Notes under the pieces: model-generated
Told to the model about the DNA's origin: nothing
The model's database searches: none
The model's input: only the letters and a program-made list of their open reading frames with translations
Assembly: GCA_025449845.1 (NCBI GenBank)
Contig: JANWIP010000031.1
Coordinates: 117,888-181,887, forward strand
Direction: 5' to 3'
Length of the DNA: 64,000 bases
From: Solirubrobacteraceae bacterium
GTDB taxonomy: Bacteria; Actinomycetota; Thermoleophilia; Solirubrobacterales; Solirubrobacteraceae
In this document: one piece after another, positions 24,696 to 33,040 of the stretch
Numbering within the stretch: the stretch's first letter is position 1
Layout of the letters: each line of letters begins with the position of its first letter
Program-made: the position numbers and the translations under genes

Positions 24696-25856
24696 TCACG
24701 CCGTGACCTTCATGCGCGGCAGTCCCAACACGCGCTCGGCGACGATGTTCTTGAGCACCTCGGTGGTGCCGCCCTCGATCGTGTTGCCACGCGCGCGCAG
24801 CAGCTCATAGCTCCAAGCGGTGCCCGCAGTGAGCGCCTGCGGACCGACGATGTCCGCCGCTAGCTGCGTGAGGCGCTGGTTGGTGTCTGACCATAGCCAC
24901 TTCACCAGCGAGCCCTCCGGGCCTGGCTGGCCGTAGCGTTCGACGTCGGTCAGCCCCTTCCAGGCCAGCAGGCGGATCGCCTCGCAGCGTATGTGCAGCT
25001 CGGCCAGTGCATCGGCGTACAAAGGGTCCTCCAGCAGCCCGTTCTCTCGCGCGCTTGCGATCGTGTCATCCAGCAGCTGACGCAGGCGCACCTGCAACGC
25101 GAAGCCCAAACCCGCGCGCTCGTTCATGAGGGTCGTGAGCGCAACCTTCCAGCCGTTGCCGACGCCACCCACGACATTCTCCTCGGGTATCCGCGCCTGC
25201 TCGATGAACAGCTCATTGAACTCGGCCTCGCCGGTGATCTGGCGCAGCGGGCGCACCTGCACTCCCTCCTGCTCCATGTCCATCAGGAAGTAGGTCAGGC
25301 CCTTGTGCTTGGGGACATCGCTGTCGGTGCGGGCCACCAGCATGCACCACTTCGAATACTGCGCGCCGCTCGTCCATACCTTCTGCCCGGTCACGAGCCA
25401 CTCGCCGGGGTGGGCGGGGTCCCGTACCGCGCGCGTCTTCAGCGCGGCCAGATCCGAGCCGGCGTCGGGCTCGGAGAAGCCCTGGCACCAGATCTCCTCG
25501 GCGGAGAGAATCGGCGCCAGATAGCGCTCCTTCTGCTCGTCGGTGCCCCACACCATCAGCGTCGGGCCACCCAGCAGCAGGCCCAGCACGTTCGCGGCCA
25601 TCGGCACCCGCGCGCGGCCGATCTCCTCGAAGTAGATGGCCGATTCCGTCAGCGTCGCCCCGCGCCCCCCGTACTCCGCGGGCCAGCTTGGCGCTGCCCA
25701 TCCTGCGTCGTACAAGCGCCGCTGCCAGTCGCGCCGCCAGGCGTAGTGGGCATCTTCGCCGCCATCGGTCGGCTCGGGAACGGGCGGGTTCTGCGCCAGC
25801 CACCCGCGCAGCTCTTCGCGGAAGGCCAGCTCGCGCTCGTTGAACGTGAGGTCCAT
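24696..25856 (-). CDS. Acyl-CoA dehydrogenase, full-length paralogue
   Basis: The 386-residue enzyme carries the full acyl-CoA dehydrogenase layout: N-terminal helical domain (AGWAAPSWPAEYGGRGATLTE), FAD-binding middle domain (WCQGFSEPDAGSDLAALKTRA, the substrate/FAD loop, and QKVWTSGAQYSKW), and C-terminal helices with RGNTIEGGTTEVLKN near the end where many FadE proteins bind FAD. It oxidises the alpha-beta bond of an acyl-CoA and feeds electrons to ETF. It begins immediately after the stop of the oxidase gene (TAGATG), showing tight coupling in a three-gene operon with the shorter paralogue. Confidence 0.9.
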   Translation of the reverse strand: MDLTFNERELAFREELRGWLAQNPPVPEPTDGGEDAHYAWRRDWQRRLYDAGWAAPSWPAEYGGRGATLTESAIYFEEIGRARVPMAANVLGLLLGGPTLMVWGTDEQKERYLAPILSAEEIWCQGFSEPDAGSDLAALKTRAVRDPAHPGEWLVTGQKVWTSGAQYSKWCMLVARTDSDVPKHKGLTYFLMDMEQEGVQVRPLRQITGEAEFNELFIEQARIPEENVVGGVGNGWKVALTTLMNERAGLGFALQVRLRQLLDDTIASARENGLLEDPLYADALAELHIRCEAIRLLAWKGLTDVERYGQPGPEGSLVKWLWSDTNQRLTQLAADIVGPQALTAGTAWSYELLRARGNTIEGGTTEVLKNIVAERVLGLPRMKVTA

Positions 25857-27035
25857 CTAGGCCTTCTCCTTGGGCACCAGCGCGCTCATATCGACTTCGT
25901 CGATGTTCGCATATCCGCTCAGCGCCATCGCCAAATCCAGATCGCCGAGAAAGCTGCGCAGCACCTCCACCACGCCCTCCTCGCCGCCCAGCGCCAGGCC
26001 CCATATATAGGGCCGCCCCAGCAGCACCGCGCGGGCGCCCAGCGCAAGTGCCTTCAATGCATCCGCGCCACTGCGGATGCCGCTGTCGAAGAGGACCTCG
26101 CAACGTCCGTCCACGGCCTGCACGACATCCGGCAGGGCATCGAGCGCGCCCACCGCGCCATCGACCTGGCGCCCACCGTGATTTGAGACCAGCACCCCCT
26201 CCACGCCGTGCTCCACCGCCAATCTGGCGTCATCGGGATGCAGGATGCCCTTGAGCACGATCGGCAGCTGCGTGCACTCGCGCAGGAACTTCAGGTCATC
26301 CCATGTCACCGAAGGGTTGGCGAACTGCCACGCCCACTGACCGATGGCGGCCTGCATGTCCTCCTCCGGCGCGACCTCCAGCAGACCGCGGAAGACCGGA
26401 TCTTCAAGGTAATTGAGGTTGCCCTCACCCCACAGAAAGGGCAGAAAGGCCTCGCTCAGATCGGCCGGGCGCCAGCCCAGGAGCCAGGTATCGAGCGTCA
26501 CGACGATTGCCCCATATCCCGCCTGCTCGGCACGCTGCACGAAGCTGCGCGCCAGCTCGCGGTCGCGCGGCCAATACAGCTGATACCAGCGAGGCAGATC
26601 CCCGGACGCCTCGGCGATTTGCTCGATCGTGTGCGAGGCAGCGGAGCTGGCCACGAGCGGCACACCCACCCTGGCCGCGCCGCGGGCCATCGCCAGCTCT
26701 CCCTCGGGGTGGGCCAGCGTCTGCACGCCGATCGGCGCCAACAGCACCGGCGCCGGCAGCTCTGTGCCAAGCACCGTGCGACTGAGCGAGCGCTCGGAGA
26801 CGTCGCGCAGCATCCGCGGCAGGATGCGCCAGCGGTCGAACGCCTCGCGGTTGGCCCGCATCGTTTCCCCCAGGCCCGCGCCGCCGGCGATGTAGCCGCG
26901 CGGGCCACGGCGCAGCATGTTGTAGGCGTCCTGCTCCAGCTGCCGCCAGTCGAGCGAGCGCGCGGGACGCTGGTTGGCCATCCCGCGCAGATAGATCTCG
27001 TACTGGTAGTTGGCGTAGGGGACCGCGTCGCTCAT
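25857..27035 (-). CDS. FMN-dependent alpha-hydroxyacid oxidase (lactate 2-monooxygenase-like)
   Basis: A ~392-residue TIM-barrel flavoenzyme. Visible features are RWYQLYWPRDRELARSFV, VTLDTWLLGWR (FMN phosphate/substrate), LPIVLKGILHPDDA with the active-site Lys, VSNHGGRQVDG with the catalytic His, and LFDSGIRSGADALKALALGA plus GRPYIWGLA for FMN phosphate. This set marks the lactate oxidase/lactate monooxygenase/mandelate dehydrogenase family. The ATG at 27035 (MSDAVPYANYQYEIYLRG) matches lactate-monooxygenase-type N-termini; open frame continues 37 codons upstream but is low-complexity. It leads an operon with two acyl-CoA dehydrogenases, hinting at catabolism of a hydroxyacid or branched acid. 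Confidence 0.88.
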   Translation of the reverse strand: MSDAVPYANYQYEIYLRGMANQRPARSLDWRQLEQDAYNMLRRGPRGYIAGGAGLGETMRANREAFDRWRILPRMLRDVSERSLSRTVLGTELPAPVLLAPIGVQTLAHPEGELAMARGAARVGVPLVASSAASHTIEQIAEASGDLPRWYQLYWPRDRELARSFVQRAEQAGYGAIVVTLDTWLLGWRPADLSEAFLPFLWGEGNLNYLEDPVFRGLLEVAPEEDMQAAIGQWAWQFANPSVTWDDLKFLRECTQLPIVLKGILHPDDARLAVEHGVEGVLVSNHGGRQVDGAVGALDALPDVVQAVDGRCEVLFDSGIRSGADALKALALGARAVLLGRPYIWGLALGGEEGVVEVLRSFLGDLDLAMALSGYANIDEVDMSALVPKEKA

Positions 27036-27102
27036 GGCAATGCCCAGCTGGCGTGTGGGGTCGCGTCGCTCATCGCGGTGGACTCTATGCGCTGGCCATG
27101 CC

Positions 27103-27501
27103 TCAGCGCACCCGCCACCACACCTCCCCCGTATCGCCGAACCCAAGCGCGCGCTTGGTCGCTTCGGTGAGGTCGAATTCGCGCCCCGCCACGTACGGGC
27201 CGCGGTCGATCACGGGAACTTCCACTTTGTGCCCGCGGTAGCGCAGGAAGACCAATGTGCCGCAAGGCAATGTCTTGTTGGCGACTCCCTGGGTGGAGCT
27301 TGTCAGCGTGCCGCCACATGCGAGCCCCCCGCCGCCTCCGTACCAGGAGGCTCCGGCGAGGTGATAGGCGCTGCCGGGGTCGCGCCTGTGCCGGGCCGCT
27401 CGCGCCTGGATCGTGCGCCGTGGGCGCAGTACGACTTTTTCCACGATTGCATCCGCCGCCAACGGCACGGCAGGCTGCGCGGGTGGGACAGCAACCAACA
27501 T
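27103..27501 (-). CDS. RlpA-like double-psi beta-barrel protein
   Basis: The 132-residue protein ends in an RlpA-like double-psi beta-barrel (residues ~50-128): ASWYGGGGGLACGGTLTSST, VANKTLPCGTLVFLRY and VPVIDRGPYVAGREFDLTEA, including the conserved Asp of the DRGPY motif. RlpA-type domains bind or cleave peptidoglycan glycan strands. The N-terminus has only a weak hydrophobic stretch, so export is uncertain. An AGGAGG site lies 11 bases before the ATG. The leader is a c-di-AMP riboswitch preceded by a CRP-type site, the same logic reported for resuscitation-promoting-factor genes in actinobacteria, so it is a likely cell-wall remodelling factor. Confidence 0.85.
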   Translation of the reverse strand: MLVAVPPAQPAVPLAADAIVEKVVLRPRRTIQARAARHRRDPGSAYHLAGASWYGGGGGLACGGTLTSSTQGVANKTLPCGTLVFLRYRGHKVEVPVIDRGPYVAGREFDLTEATKRALGFGDTGEVWWRVR

Positions 27502-27519
27502 ATTCGCGATGACCTCCTA

Positions 27520-27712
27520 CGGTCTCCGCCTACGGGGTTAGCTGTCGGGCTCACGGCCGGGCAGGCGTGCGAACGGTCGCGCGCCATCCCGGGCGTTACG
27601 GCCGCAGCAGCGGCCGATTCGCCCCATCCAGAGCGCCCTCCTTGCGGCGCTCCGGCAGTGGGTCCCCCGCTCGCCTCCATCCACGGAGACGACTCGGCAG
27701 TTCAAATATCCG
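27520..27712 (-). ncRNA. ydaO/yuaA-type c-di-AMP riboswitch
   Basis: The leader of the RlpA-like gene carries the conserved blocks of this riboswitch in order on the minus strand: GAGCGGGGGACCCA, then TGGGGCGAATCGG after a variable hairpin, then CCCGACAGCTAACCCCGTAG immediately followed by GCG just before the ribosome site. These are the best-conserved segments of the ydaO class, which senses c-di-AMP and usually turns wall-lytic and K+-transport genes off when ligand is high. Outer boundaries are approximate. Confidence 0.92.
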
Positions 27713-27744
27713 TCCAGAGGCTAGGGGGTCCGCTACATAAAACA

Positions 27745-27762
27745 GTGTGACGAGCGTCACAC
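27745..27762. promoter_or_regulatory. CRP/GlxR-type binding site
   Basis: GTGTGACGAGCGTCACAC is a perfect palindrome matching TGTGA-N6-TCACA, the cAMP-receptor-protein consensus. It sits just upstream of the riboswitch, next to a weak -10-like TATGTA on the minus strand, and about 190 bases upstream of the divergent WS/DGAT gene, so it could act on either. Confidence 0.8.
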
Positions 27763-27868
27763 AGGCCCAAAAAGCCGTGCATTTCCGCAGTTTTGCCCAA
27801 AGGGTCGCGTTTCCGACTCATCCGAATTCAGACGGGCCGCCGGAGGGATCGGGCTTCAGGACAGGTAA

Positions 27869-27900
27869 AGAAGGGCTACGCCCCTGTCGGGGCTCCGCCG
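27869..27900 (+). repeat. GC-rich hairpin, second repeat family, copy 2
   Basis: AGAAGGGCTACGCCCCTGTC followed by GGGGCTCCGCCG, with stem GCCCC/GGGGC, 49 bases upstream of the WS/DGAT start in gene orientation. It matches the block at 24645-24674 at nearly every position. The rest of 27763-27948 holds no gene or further motif that I can name. Confidence 0.5.
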
Positions 27901-27948
27901 TGTTGGTCGCGCGGTTCGGGATCGCGCGCGACCTGCGAGAATCGGTGA

Positions 27949-29391
27949 ATGGCCAACCCGGATCGTCTGACAGCGCTGGATACAGCCTTCCTGCACCTGG
28001 AGGACGACTCCACCGCACATATGCACGTGGCTTCGGTGATGGTCTTCGAGGGCATCGCCCCGACCCCCGAAGAGCTGGTGGAGCACGTACTGAGTCGTCT
28101 GCATCTGGTGCCCCGCTATCGCCAGCGCCTTGCCGACGTGCCCTTCGGGCAGGGCCGCCCTGTATGGACCGACGATCCACACTTCAATCCCTACTACCAC
28201 ATACGCCACACCGCGCTGCCCCAGCCGGAGGACGAGGCGGCGCTGAAGCGGCTCGCGGGCCGGCTGTTCTCCCAGCGCCTGGATCGCTCCAAGCCGCTGT
28301 GGGAGATCTGGCTGGTGGACCGCATGGCCGGCGGGCGCTTCGCGCTGATCGCCAAGACCCACCACGCGCTCGTGGATGGCATCTCCGGCGTGGACATCAC
28401 CACCGTGCTGTTCGACACGAGTCCTGAGCCGATGCCCGCCTCGCGCCCGCCGGAGGCATGGACCGCGCGACCGCTGCCCGGTCAGGCCAAGCTGCTCGGC
28501 GAGGCCCTGCTGGAGCGCAGCACCGTGCCCGGTGAGATGGGGCGCGGCGCGCGCGCTCTGCTGCGCCGCCCTCGGCGTGCGCTGGGCCGCGTGCGCGAGG
28601 GCCTTACGAGCCTCGGCGCCACCACCCTGCCGGGAATCGGCTCTCCCGCGCCCCATACCCCCTTCAACGTGGAAATCGGCCCGCACCGGCGCTACACGTG
28701 GGTCGATGCCGAGCTATCCGAGTTCAAAGCGATCAAGGACGCCCTCGGGGGCACGCTCAACGACGTGGTGCTTGCCACCGTCAGCCTGGCACTCGGCCGG
28801 CACCTGCGCGCCATGGGCCACGACACCGAGGGTCTAGTGATGCGTGCCATGGTGCCCGTCTCTGTGCGCGCCGACGCCGAGCGGGGAGCACTCGGCAACC
28901 GCGTCGCCGCGATCTGGGCGCCCCTGCCGGTGGGCGTCGAAGACCCCAAGGAGTCCTTCGATCAGATCCGCCTCGCGATGGAAGACCTCAAGCGCTCAGG
29001 CCAGGCCGTGGGCGCCCAGATGATCACCAACCTGGCCGGCTTCGCGCCGCCCACGATCCTCAGTCAGGCCGCGCGTCTGCAGGCCCGCCAGCGCTTCTTC
29101 AACCTGGTCGTCACCAACGTTCCTGGGCCGCAGTTCCCGCTCTATCTGCTCGGCCACAAGCTGCAATCGCTCTACCCCGTCGTCCCGCTCGCGCGCCGCC
29201 AGGCGCTGGGGATTGCTGTGATGAGCTACAACGGCAAGCTCGGCTTCGGCCTGCTAGCCGACTACGACGCCATCCCCGAGCTGGATTTGATCGCGCGGGA
29301 GATGGAGCAGGCCGTCGTACTGTTGGCACGCGCCGCGGGAATCCGCAAACGTCCTGCGCGCGCTCGCTCTCGGACTGCCGCGAGCACCTGA
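27949..29391 (+). CDS. Wax ester synthase/diacylglycerol acyltransferase (WS/DGAT)
   Basis: A 480-residue WS/DGAT. The catalytic HHALVDG (HHxxxDG) lies near residue 141, with the N-terminal LTALDTAFLHLEDDSTAHMH and PLWEIWLVD typical of the family, and NVPGPQFPLYLLG and PLARRQALGIAVMSYNGKL in the C-terminal condensation-like half. It transfers acyl groups from acyl-CoA to diacylglycerol or fatty alcohols, making storage triacylglycerol or wax ester at the membrane/lipid-body surface. It is followed after six bases by nadE on the same strand. Confidence 0.92.
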   Translation: MANPDRLTALDTAFLHLEDDSTAHMHVASVMVFEGIAPTPEELVEHVLSRLHLVPRYRQRLADVPFGQGRPVWTDDPHFNPYYHIRHTALPQPEDEAALKRLAGRLFSQRLDRSKPLWEIWLVDRMAGGRFALIAKTHHALVDGISGVDITTVLFDTSPEPMPASRPPEAWTARPLPGQAKLLGEALLERSTVPGEMGRGARALLRRPRRALGRVREGLTSLGATTLPGIGSPAPHTPFNVEIGPHRRYTWVDAELSEFKAIKDALGGTLNDVVLATVSLALGRHLRAMGHDTEGLVMRAMVPVSVRADAERGALGNRVAAIWAPLPVGVEDPKESFDQIRLAMEDLKRSGQAVGAQMITNLAGFAPPTILSQAARLQARQRFFNLVVTNVPGPQFPLYLLGHKLQSLYPVVPLARRQALGIAVMSYNGKLGFGLLADYDAIPELDLIAREMEQAVVLLARAAGIRKRPARARSRTAAST

Positions 29392-29397
29392 CTCTCC

Positions 29398-31038
29398 GTG
29401 CGCCTGGCCCTCTGCCAGATGAACGCCACCGTCGGCGATATCGACGGCAACGCGCGGCGCATCGCCACGGGCATCGCGGATGCGCGCGCGGCAGGAGCCG
29501 ATTTGGTGCTGTTTCCCGAGCTGGCTTTGACTGGATACCCGCCCGAGGATCTGTTGCTGCGCGAGCACTTCCTCACGGACACGGGCAAGGCGCTGCACGC
29601 GCTCGCGGCGCAGGCACAGGGAATCGTCGCCGTCGTCGGCTTCCCCGAGCGTGCACAAGCCGTATACAACGCCGCGGCAGTGCTGCGCGAAGGGCAGGTG
29701 CAGACCGTGTATCGCAAGGTGCACCTCCCCAACTACGGAGTCTTTGACGAGCAGCGTTATTTCACCGCCGGCCACGAAGGCGCCACGATCGATGTCGGCG
29801 GCTGCCGTGTTGGGTTGACGGTATGTGAGGACCTATGGCTGCCCGGTGCTCCGGCAGCCGAGGAGGTGCAGGCGGGAGCCCAGCTGATCGTCAACGTCTC
29901 AGCTTCTCCCTACCACGCCGGCAAGGGCCTGGAACGCGAGCAGCTGTTCGCTCAGCGTGCCCGCGAGCATGGGGTGAACATCGCCTTCTGCGGGCTCGTG
30001 GGTGGCCAGGACGAGCTGGTCTTCGACGGGCATTCATTCGTGCTCGACAGCGACGGCGAGACGATCGCCCGTGGTGTGCAGTTCGCGGAGGAGCTGCTGA
30101 TATGCGACGTCGACCTCGATGATCCGGCTTCTCCGTCCGAGCCGTCCAAGCCGATCGTGTCACCCGAGCCGATCGAGCCGCGCAAGCCGATCGCCCCGAT
30201 CGAGGCCGAGATCTACGGCGCGCTGTGCCTCGGTCTGCGCGATTACGTAGAGAAGAACGGCTTCGGCGATGTCGTGCTGGGCCTCTCCGGCGGCATCGAC
30301 TCCGCGCTGGTGGCCTGCGTGGCGGCCGATGCCCTTGGACCGGAGCGGGTGAGCGCCACGGTGATGCCCTCGCCCTACTCCTCCTCCGACACCCAGAGCG
30401 ACGCGCGCGCACTGGCCGCCAACCTTGGCGTGAGACTGCATGAGCTGCCGATCGCGACTGTCATGGACGCCTACGAGCAAGCGCTTGCCGGCGAGTTCAC
30501 TGCACACGAGGCCGACGTCACCGAGGAGAACCTGCAGGCTCGCATCCGCGGCAACCTGCTGATGGCGCTGTCCAACAAGTTCGGCTGGCTTGTGCTCACC
30601 ACCGGCAACAAGTCCGAGATGTCCGTCGGCTACACAACGCTCTACGGCGACCTCGCCGGTGGCTTCGCAGTCATCAAGGATGTACCCAAGACGCTCGTCT
30701 ACCGCCTGTGCGAGTGGCGCAACCTATCCGAGGCGCCAATTCCCTCATCGATCATCATGCGCCCGCCTTCCGCCGAGCTGCGCCCCGACCAGATCGACCA
30801 GGACTCCTTGCCCCCCTATGAGCTGCTTGATCGCATTCTGCGCGGCTACATCGAGCTCGATCAAAGCCGCGAGCAGCTGATCGCCCAGGGCCTGCCCGCG
30901 GCGGAGGTCGATCGCGCCATTCGCCTCGTCGATCTGGCCGAGTACAAGCGCCGCCAGGCCCCACCGGGGATCAAGGTGACCACGCGCGCCTTTGGCCGCG
31001 ATCGCAGGATGCCGATAACTAACCGCTATCGCGGCTAA
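29398..31038 (+). CDS. nadE: Glutamine-dependent NAD+ synthetase
   Basis: The 546-residue protein joins an N-terminal nitrilase-type glutaminase domain (Glu in FPELALTGYPPED, Lys in YRKVHLPNYGVFDE, Cys in LTVCEDLW) to a C-terminal PP-loop synthetase (LSGGIDSALVACVAADALG, then TTGNKSEMSVGYTTLYGDLA). It amidates deamido-NAD using glutamine-derived ammonia, the last step of NAD synthesis. Start is a GTG at 29398, giving the canonical MRLALCQMNATVGDI N-terminus. A Pro/Glu-rich linker at ~245-265 (PSEPSKPIVSPEPIEP) separates the domains and is longer than usual. Confidence 0.95.
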   Translation: MRLALCQMNATVGDIDGNARRIATGIADARAAGADLVLFPELALTGYPPEDLLLREHFLTDTGKALHALAAQAQGIVAVVGFPERAQAVYNAAAVLREGQVQTVYRKVHLPNYGVFDEQRYFTAGHEGATIDVGGCRVGLTVCEDLWLPGAPAAEEVQAGAQLIVNVSASPYHAGKGLEREQLFAQRAREHGVNIAFCGLVGGQDELVFDGHSFVLDSDGETIARGVQFAEELLICDVDLDDPASPSEPSKPIVSPEPIEPRKPIAPIEAEIYGALCLGLRDYVEKNGFGDVVLGLSGGIDSALVACVAADALGPERVSATVMPSPYSSSDTQSDARALAANLGVRLHELPIATVMDAYEQALAGEFTAHEADVTEENLQARIRGNLLMALSNKFGWLVLTTGNKSEMSVGYTTLYGDLAGGFAVIKDVPKTLVYRLCEWRNLSEAPIPSSIIMRPPSAELRPDQIDQDSLPPYELLDRILRGYIELDQSREQLIAQGLPAAEVDRAIRLVDLAEYKRRQAPPGIKVTTRAFGRDRRMPITNRYRG

Positions 31039-31047
31039 TCTGCGCCG

Positions 31048-31716
31048 GTGCGCCATAGCCACATAGCCTTCTTGGGCCACCTGGCAGAGCCGATACGCGA
31101 TATCGACGCCAAGCTGCGCCATAGCCTCGCGGCCGCGGCAGTCTGCATAGCGGCCCTGACATTGACCGCCTGCGCCGACACGATCCAGGATCAGCCGATC
31201 TCGCGCAGCGCGCTTGAGCCGTTGGTGCTGCAACACGCCTATCCGGTGTACTGGCTGGGCGGAGAATTCCACCGACTGTCGATCACCGAAGCGGCGCATG
31301 ACCCTGGTGGGGCATACACGATCCACTATGGCGACTGCAGCGAGGGCGGTCAGTACACCTGTGTCACCCCGGTCTCGATCGTGACCTCGCCCGACAACAG
31401 CTTCGTGCCCGGCGGGAAAGGTGACCGCGTCACGGTGGACATTCGCGGCGTGCCCGCCAAGCTCACCGAGCGGGGGAGCACGATCGTGATGCCCACTGGT
31501 GGGGTGGTGGTGAGCATCTACGCGACCAGCGCCGCGGAGGCACGCCAAGCGGCGCAGACGATGGTTCCGATCAACCGCCTGGGGGTGCCCGACCAGAAGC
31601 TGCCCCGGCCTGAGCCCAACACGGGCTATGCCTCAGAACCGCTCGCTTCGCAGGTCCCGCAGGCGGTACGCATACCCGGGGTGACTACCCCGCGCGGATC
31701 TCGCGTACGGCAATAG
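31048..31716 (+). CDS. Putative secreted lipoprotein of unknown function
   Basis: The 222-residue product has a hydrophobic segment at ~28-43 (SLAAAAVCIAALTLTACAD) with a lipobox-like LTAC, so it is probably a lipid-anchored extracytoplasmic protein, although the N-region before it is long. The mature part is not recognised; it has two Cys (YGDCSEGGQYTCVTPV) that could form a disulfide. A start later than the listed GTG is possible. It follows nadE by nine bases and overlaps the end of the convergent hotdog thioesterase gene. Confidence 0.65.
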   Translation: MRHSHIAFLGHLAEPIRDIDAKLRHSLAAAAVCIAALTLTACADTIQDQPISRSALEPLVLQHAYPVYWLGGEFHRLSITEAAHDPGGAYTIHYGDCSEGGQYTCVTPVSIVTSPDNSFVPGGKGDRVTVDIRGVPAKLTERGSTIVMPTGGVVVSIYATSAAEARQAAQTMVPINRLGVPDQKLPRPEPNTGYASEPLASQVPQAVRIPGVTTPRGSRVRQ

Positions 31717-32101
31717 TCATCCGCGTAAGCGCGCACAGGCGCTCGTCATCGTCGGTGAAGCGCACCTCCCACACCCAAGTGGTGCGCCCACGGTGCAGTG
31801 CGACTGCCTCGGCATGGATGTAGCCCTCGATGATGGGTCGCAGGAAGCTCGTGCTGTTGGACAGGCCCATCGAGGTGCGTCCGCTGGCAAGCACCGCGAG
31901 GCCCGTAGCCAACGATGTGATGGCCTCGGCGATCGAGGCGTAGACCCCGCCATGCACCAACCCCGCGGGCTGCTTGAGCTCGTCGCGGACCTGCACGCGC
32001 GCACGCACCTCGGTCTCGGAGTGATCCAACAACTCCAGTCCGTACAGCCGGTCAAAGCCGACCAGCACGTCGTTGATCTGCTCGGCAGTGGGGCCCGTCA
32101 T
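31685..32101 (-). CDS. Hotdog-fold thioesterase, PaaI-like
   Basis: About 138 residues with the PaaI-type hotdog signature QPAGLVHGGVYASIAEAITS (His-Gly-Gly with the helical segment), followed by GLSNSTSFLRPIIEGYIHAEA and WEVRFTDDDERLCALTRMTIAV. Family members hydrolyse acyl-CoA thioesters, often of aromatic acids. The internal ATG at 32101 is preferred; the frame is open to 32161 but would overlap the divergent gene. Its 3' end overlaps the lipoprotein gene by 32 bases. Confidence 0.85.
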   Translation of the reverse strand: MTGPTAEQINDVLVGFDRLYGLELLDHSETEVRARVQVRDELKQPAGLVHGGVYASIAEAITSLATGLAVLASGRTSMGLSNSTSFLRPIIEGYIHAEAVALHRGRTTWVWEVRFTDDDERLCALTRMTIAVREIRAG

Positions 32102-32159
32102 CGGCCCGCCACGATAGCCTACGCATGCGCGTCGCTCCCTGGCGGTGCCGTGAAATGCC

Positions 32160-32978
32160 ATGAGCAGACTGGACGACCTTCCTCCCGATCAGCGCGCCGT
32201 GCTGCTGCTGCTTGTGCAGCAGGGCAAGAGCCATGCCGAAATCGCGGACATGCTCGCCATCCCGGAGAGCGCCGTGCGCGACCGTGCGCACGCGGCACTC
32301 GATGCACTGACCAAGGACACTCCTTCGACCGAGAGGCCCACGACAAGCACTCCTCGCCGCGGGCAGGAGCCTGAAACGCCTGCTCTGCCACCTCCCCGCG
32401 CTCGTCGCCCACCACCCTCGCCCCGGCCGCCACGTGGCTCAGATGCGCCCTCGTCTTCGCAGACCGCGCGAGCGCGCAGGACTGGAGCGCTGCTGTTGGG
32501 GGCGATCCTCGTGGCGATCGTGGTGGTGGTCGTCGTGCTCTCAAGCAGTGGCGGAAGCTCGCATAAGAGCTCAGCCACGGGCACGACGACAACGAGCGGT
32601 TCGAAGACCACGACCGCCGCCGGCGAACCGCACATCGACAAACAGCTCAACCTTGTCTCGCCCGATCCGACGAGCAAGGCAGTGGGGATAGTGGAGGTCC
32701 TCTCCGAGGGCAGCAAGCGGGCATTCCTGGTTACCGCCGAACACCTTCCTCCTACTGAAAATGGCTTCTTCTACGCGGCCTGGCTCTACAACTCGCCAAG
32801 CGAAGCCCGCGTGCTCGGCCGCGCGCCCAATGTCAGCTCCAATGGCCGGCTGCAGGCCGTCGGCGCTCTGCCCGCGAATGCCGGGAAGTTCCGCCAGATG
32901 CTGATTACAAAGGAGACCAGCGCGAAGCCAAGCCATCCCGGCCCGATCGTGCTCAATGGGCCTTTCAGCCTGAGCTGA
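32160..32978 (+). CDS. Membrane protein: sigma-region-4-like HTH, one TM, RskA-like exterior
   Basis: The 272-residue protein starts with a sigma-70 region 4-like HTH (LPPDQRAVLLLLVQQGKSHA followed by EIADMLAIPESAVRDRAHAAL), then a Pro/Arg/Thr-rich linker, one membrane helix near 103-123 (ALLLGAILVAIVVVVVVL), a Ser/Thr linker and an outer domain of ~125 residues (GFFYAAWLYNSPSEARVLGR) resembling the C-terminal anti-sigma-K (RskA) domain. It looks like a one-component membrane regulator. No ECF sigma gene is adjacent. The inside-HTH/outside-sensor topology is inferred from the single helix and the basic residues before it. Confidence 0.7.
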   Translation: MSRLDDLPPDQRAVLLLLVQQGKSHAEIADMLAIPESAVRDRAHAALDALTKDTPSTERPTTSTPRRGQEPETPALPPPRARRPPPSPRPPRGSDAPSSSQTARARRTGALLLGAILVAIVVVVVVLSSSGGSSHKSSATGTTTTSGSKTTTAAGEPHIDKQLNLVSPDPTSKAVGIVEVLSEGSKRAFLVTAEHLPPTENGFFYAAWLYNSPSEARVLGRAPNVSSNGRLQAVGALPANAGKFRQMLITKETSAKPSHPGPIVLNGPFSLS

Positions 32979-33040
32979 GGGCTAGACAAACTCGCGGCGC
33001 GCTGCCGTTGGTTGATGTCGCCTTCTGCGCGAGTGGCTGA

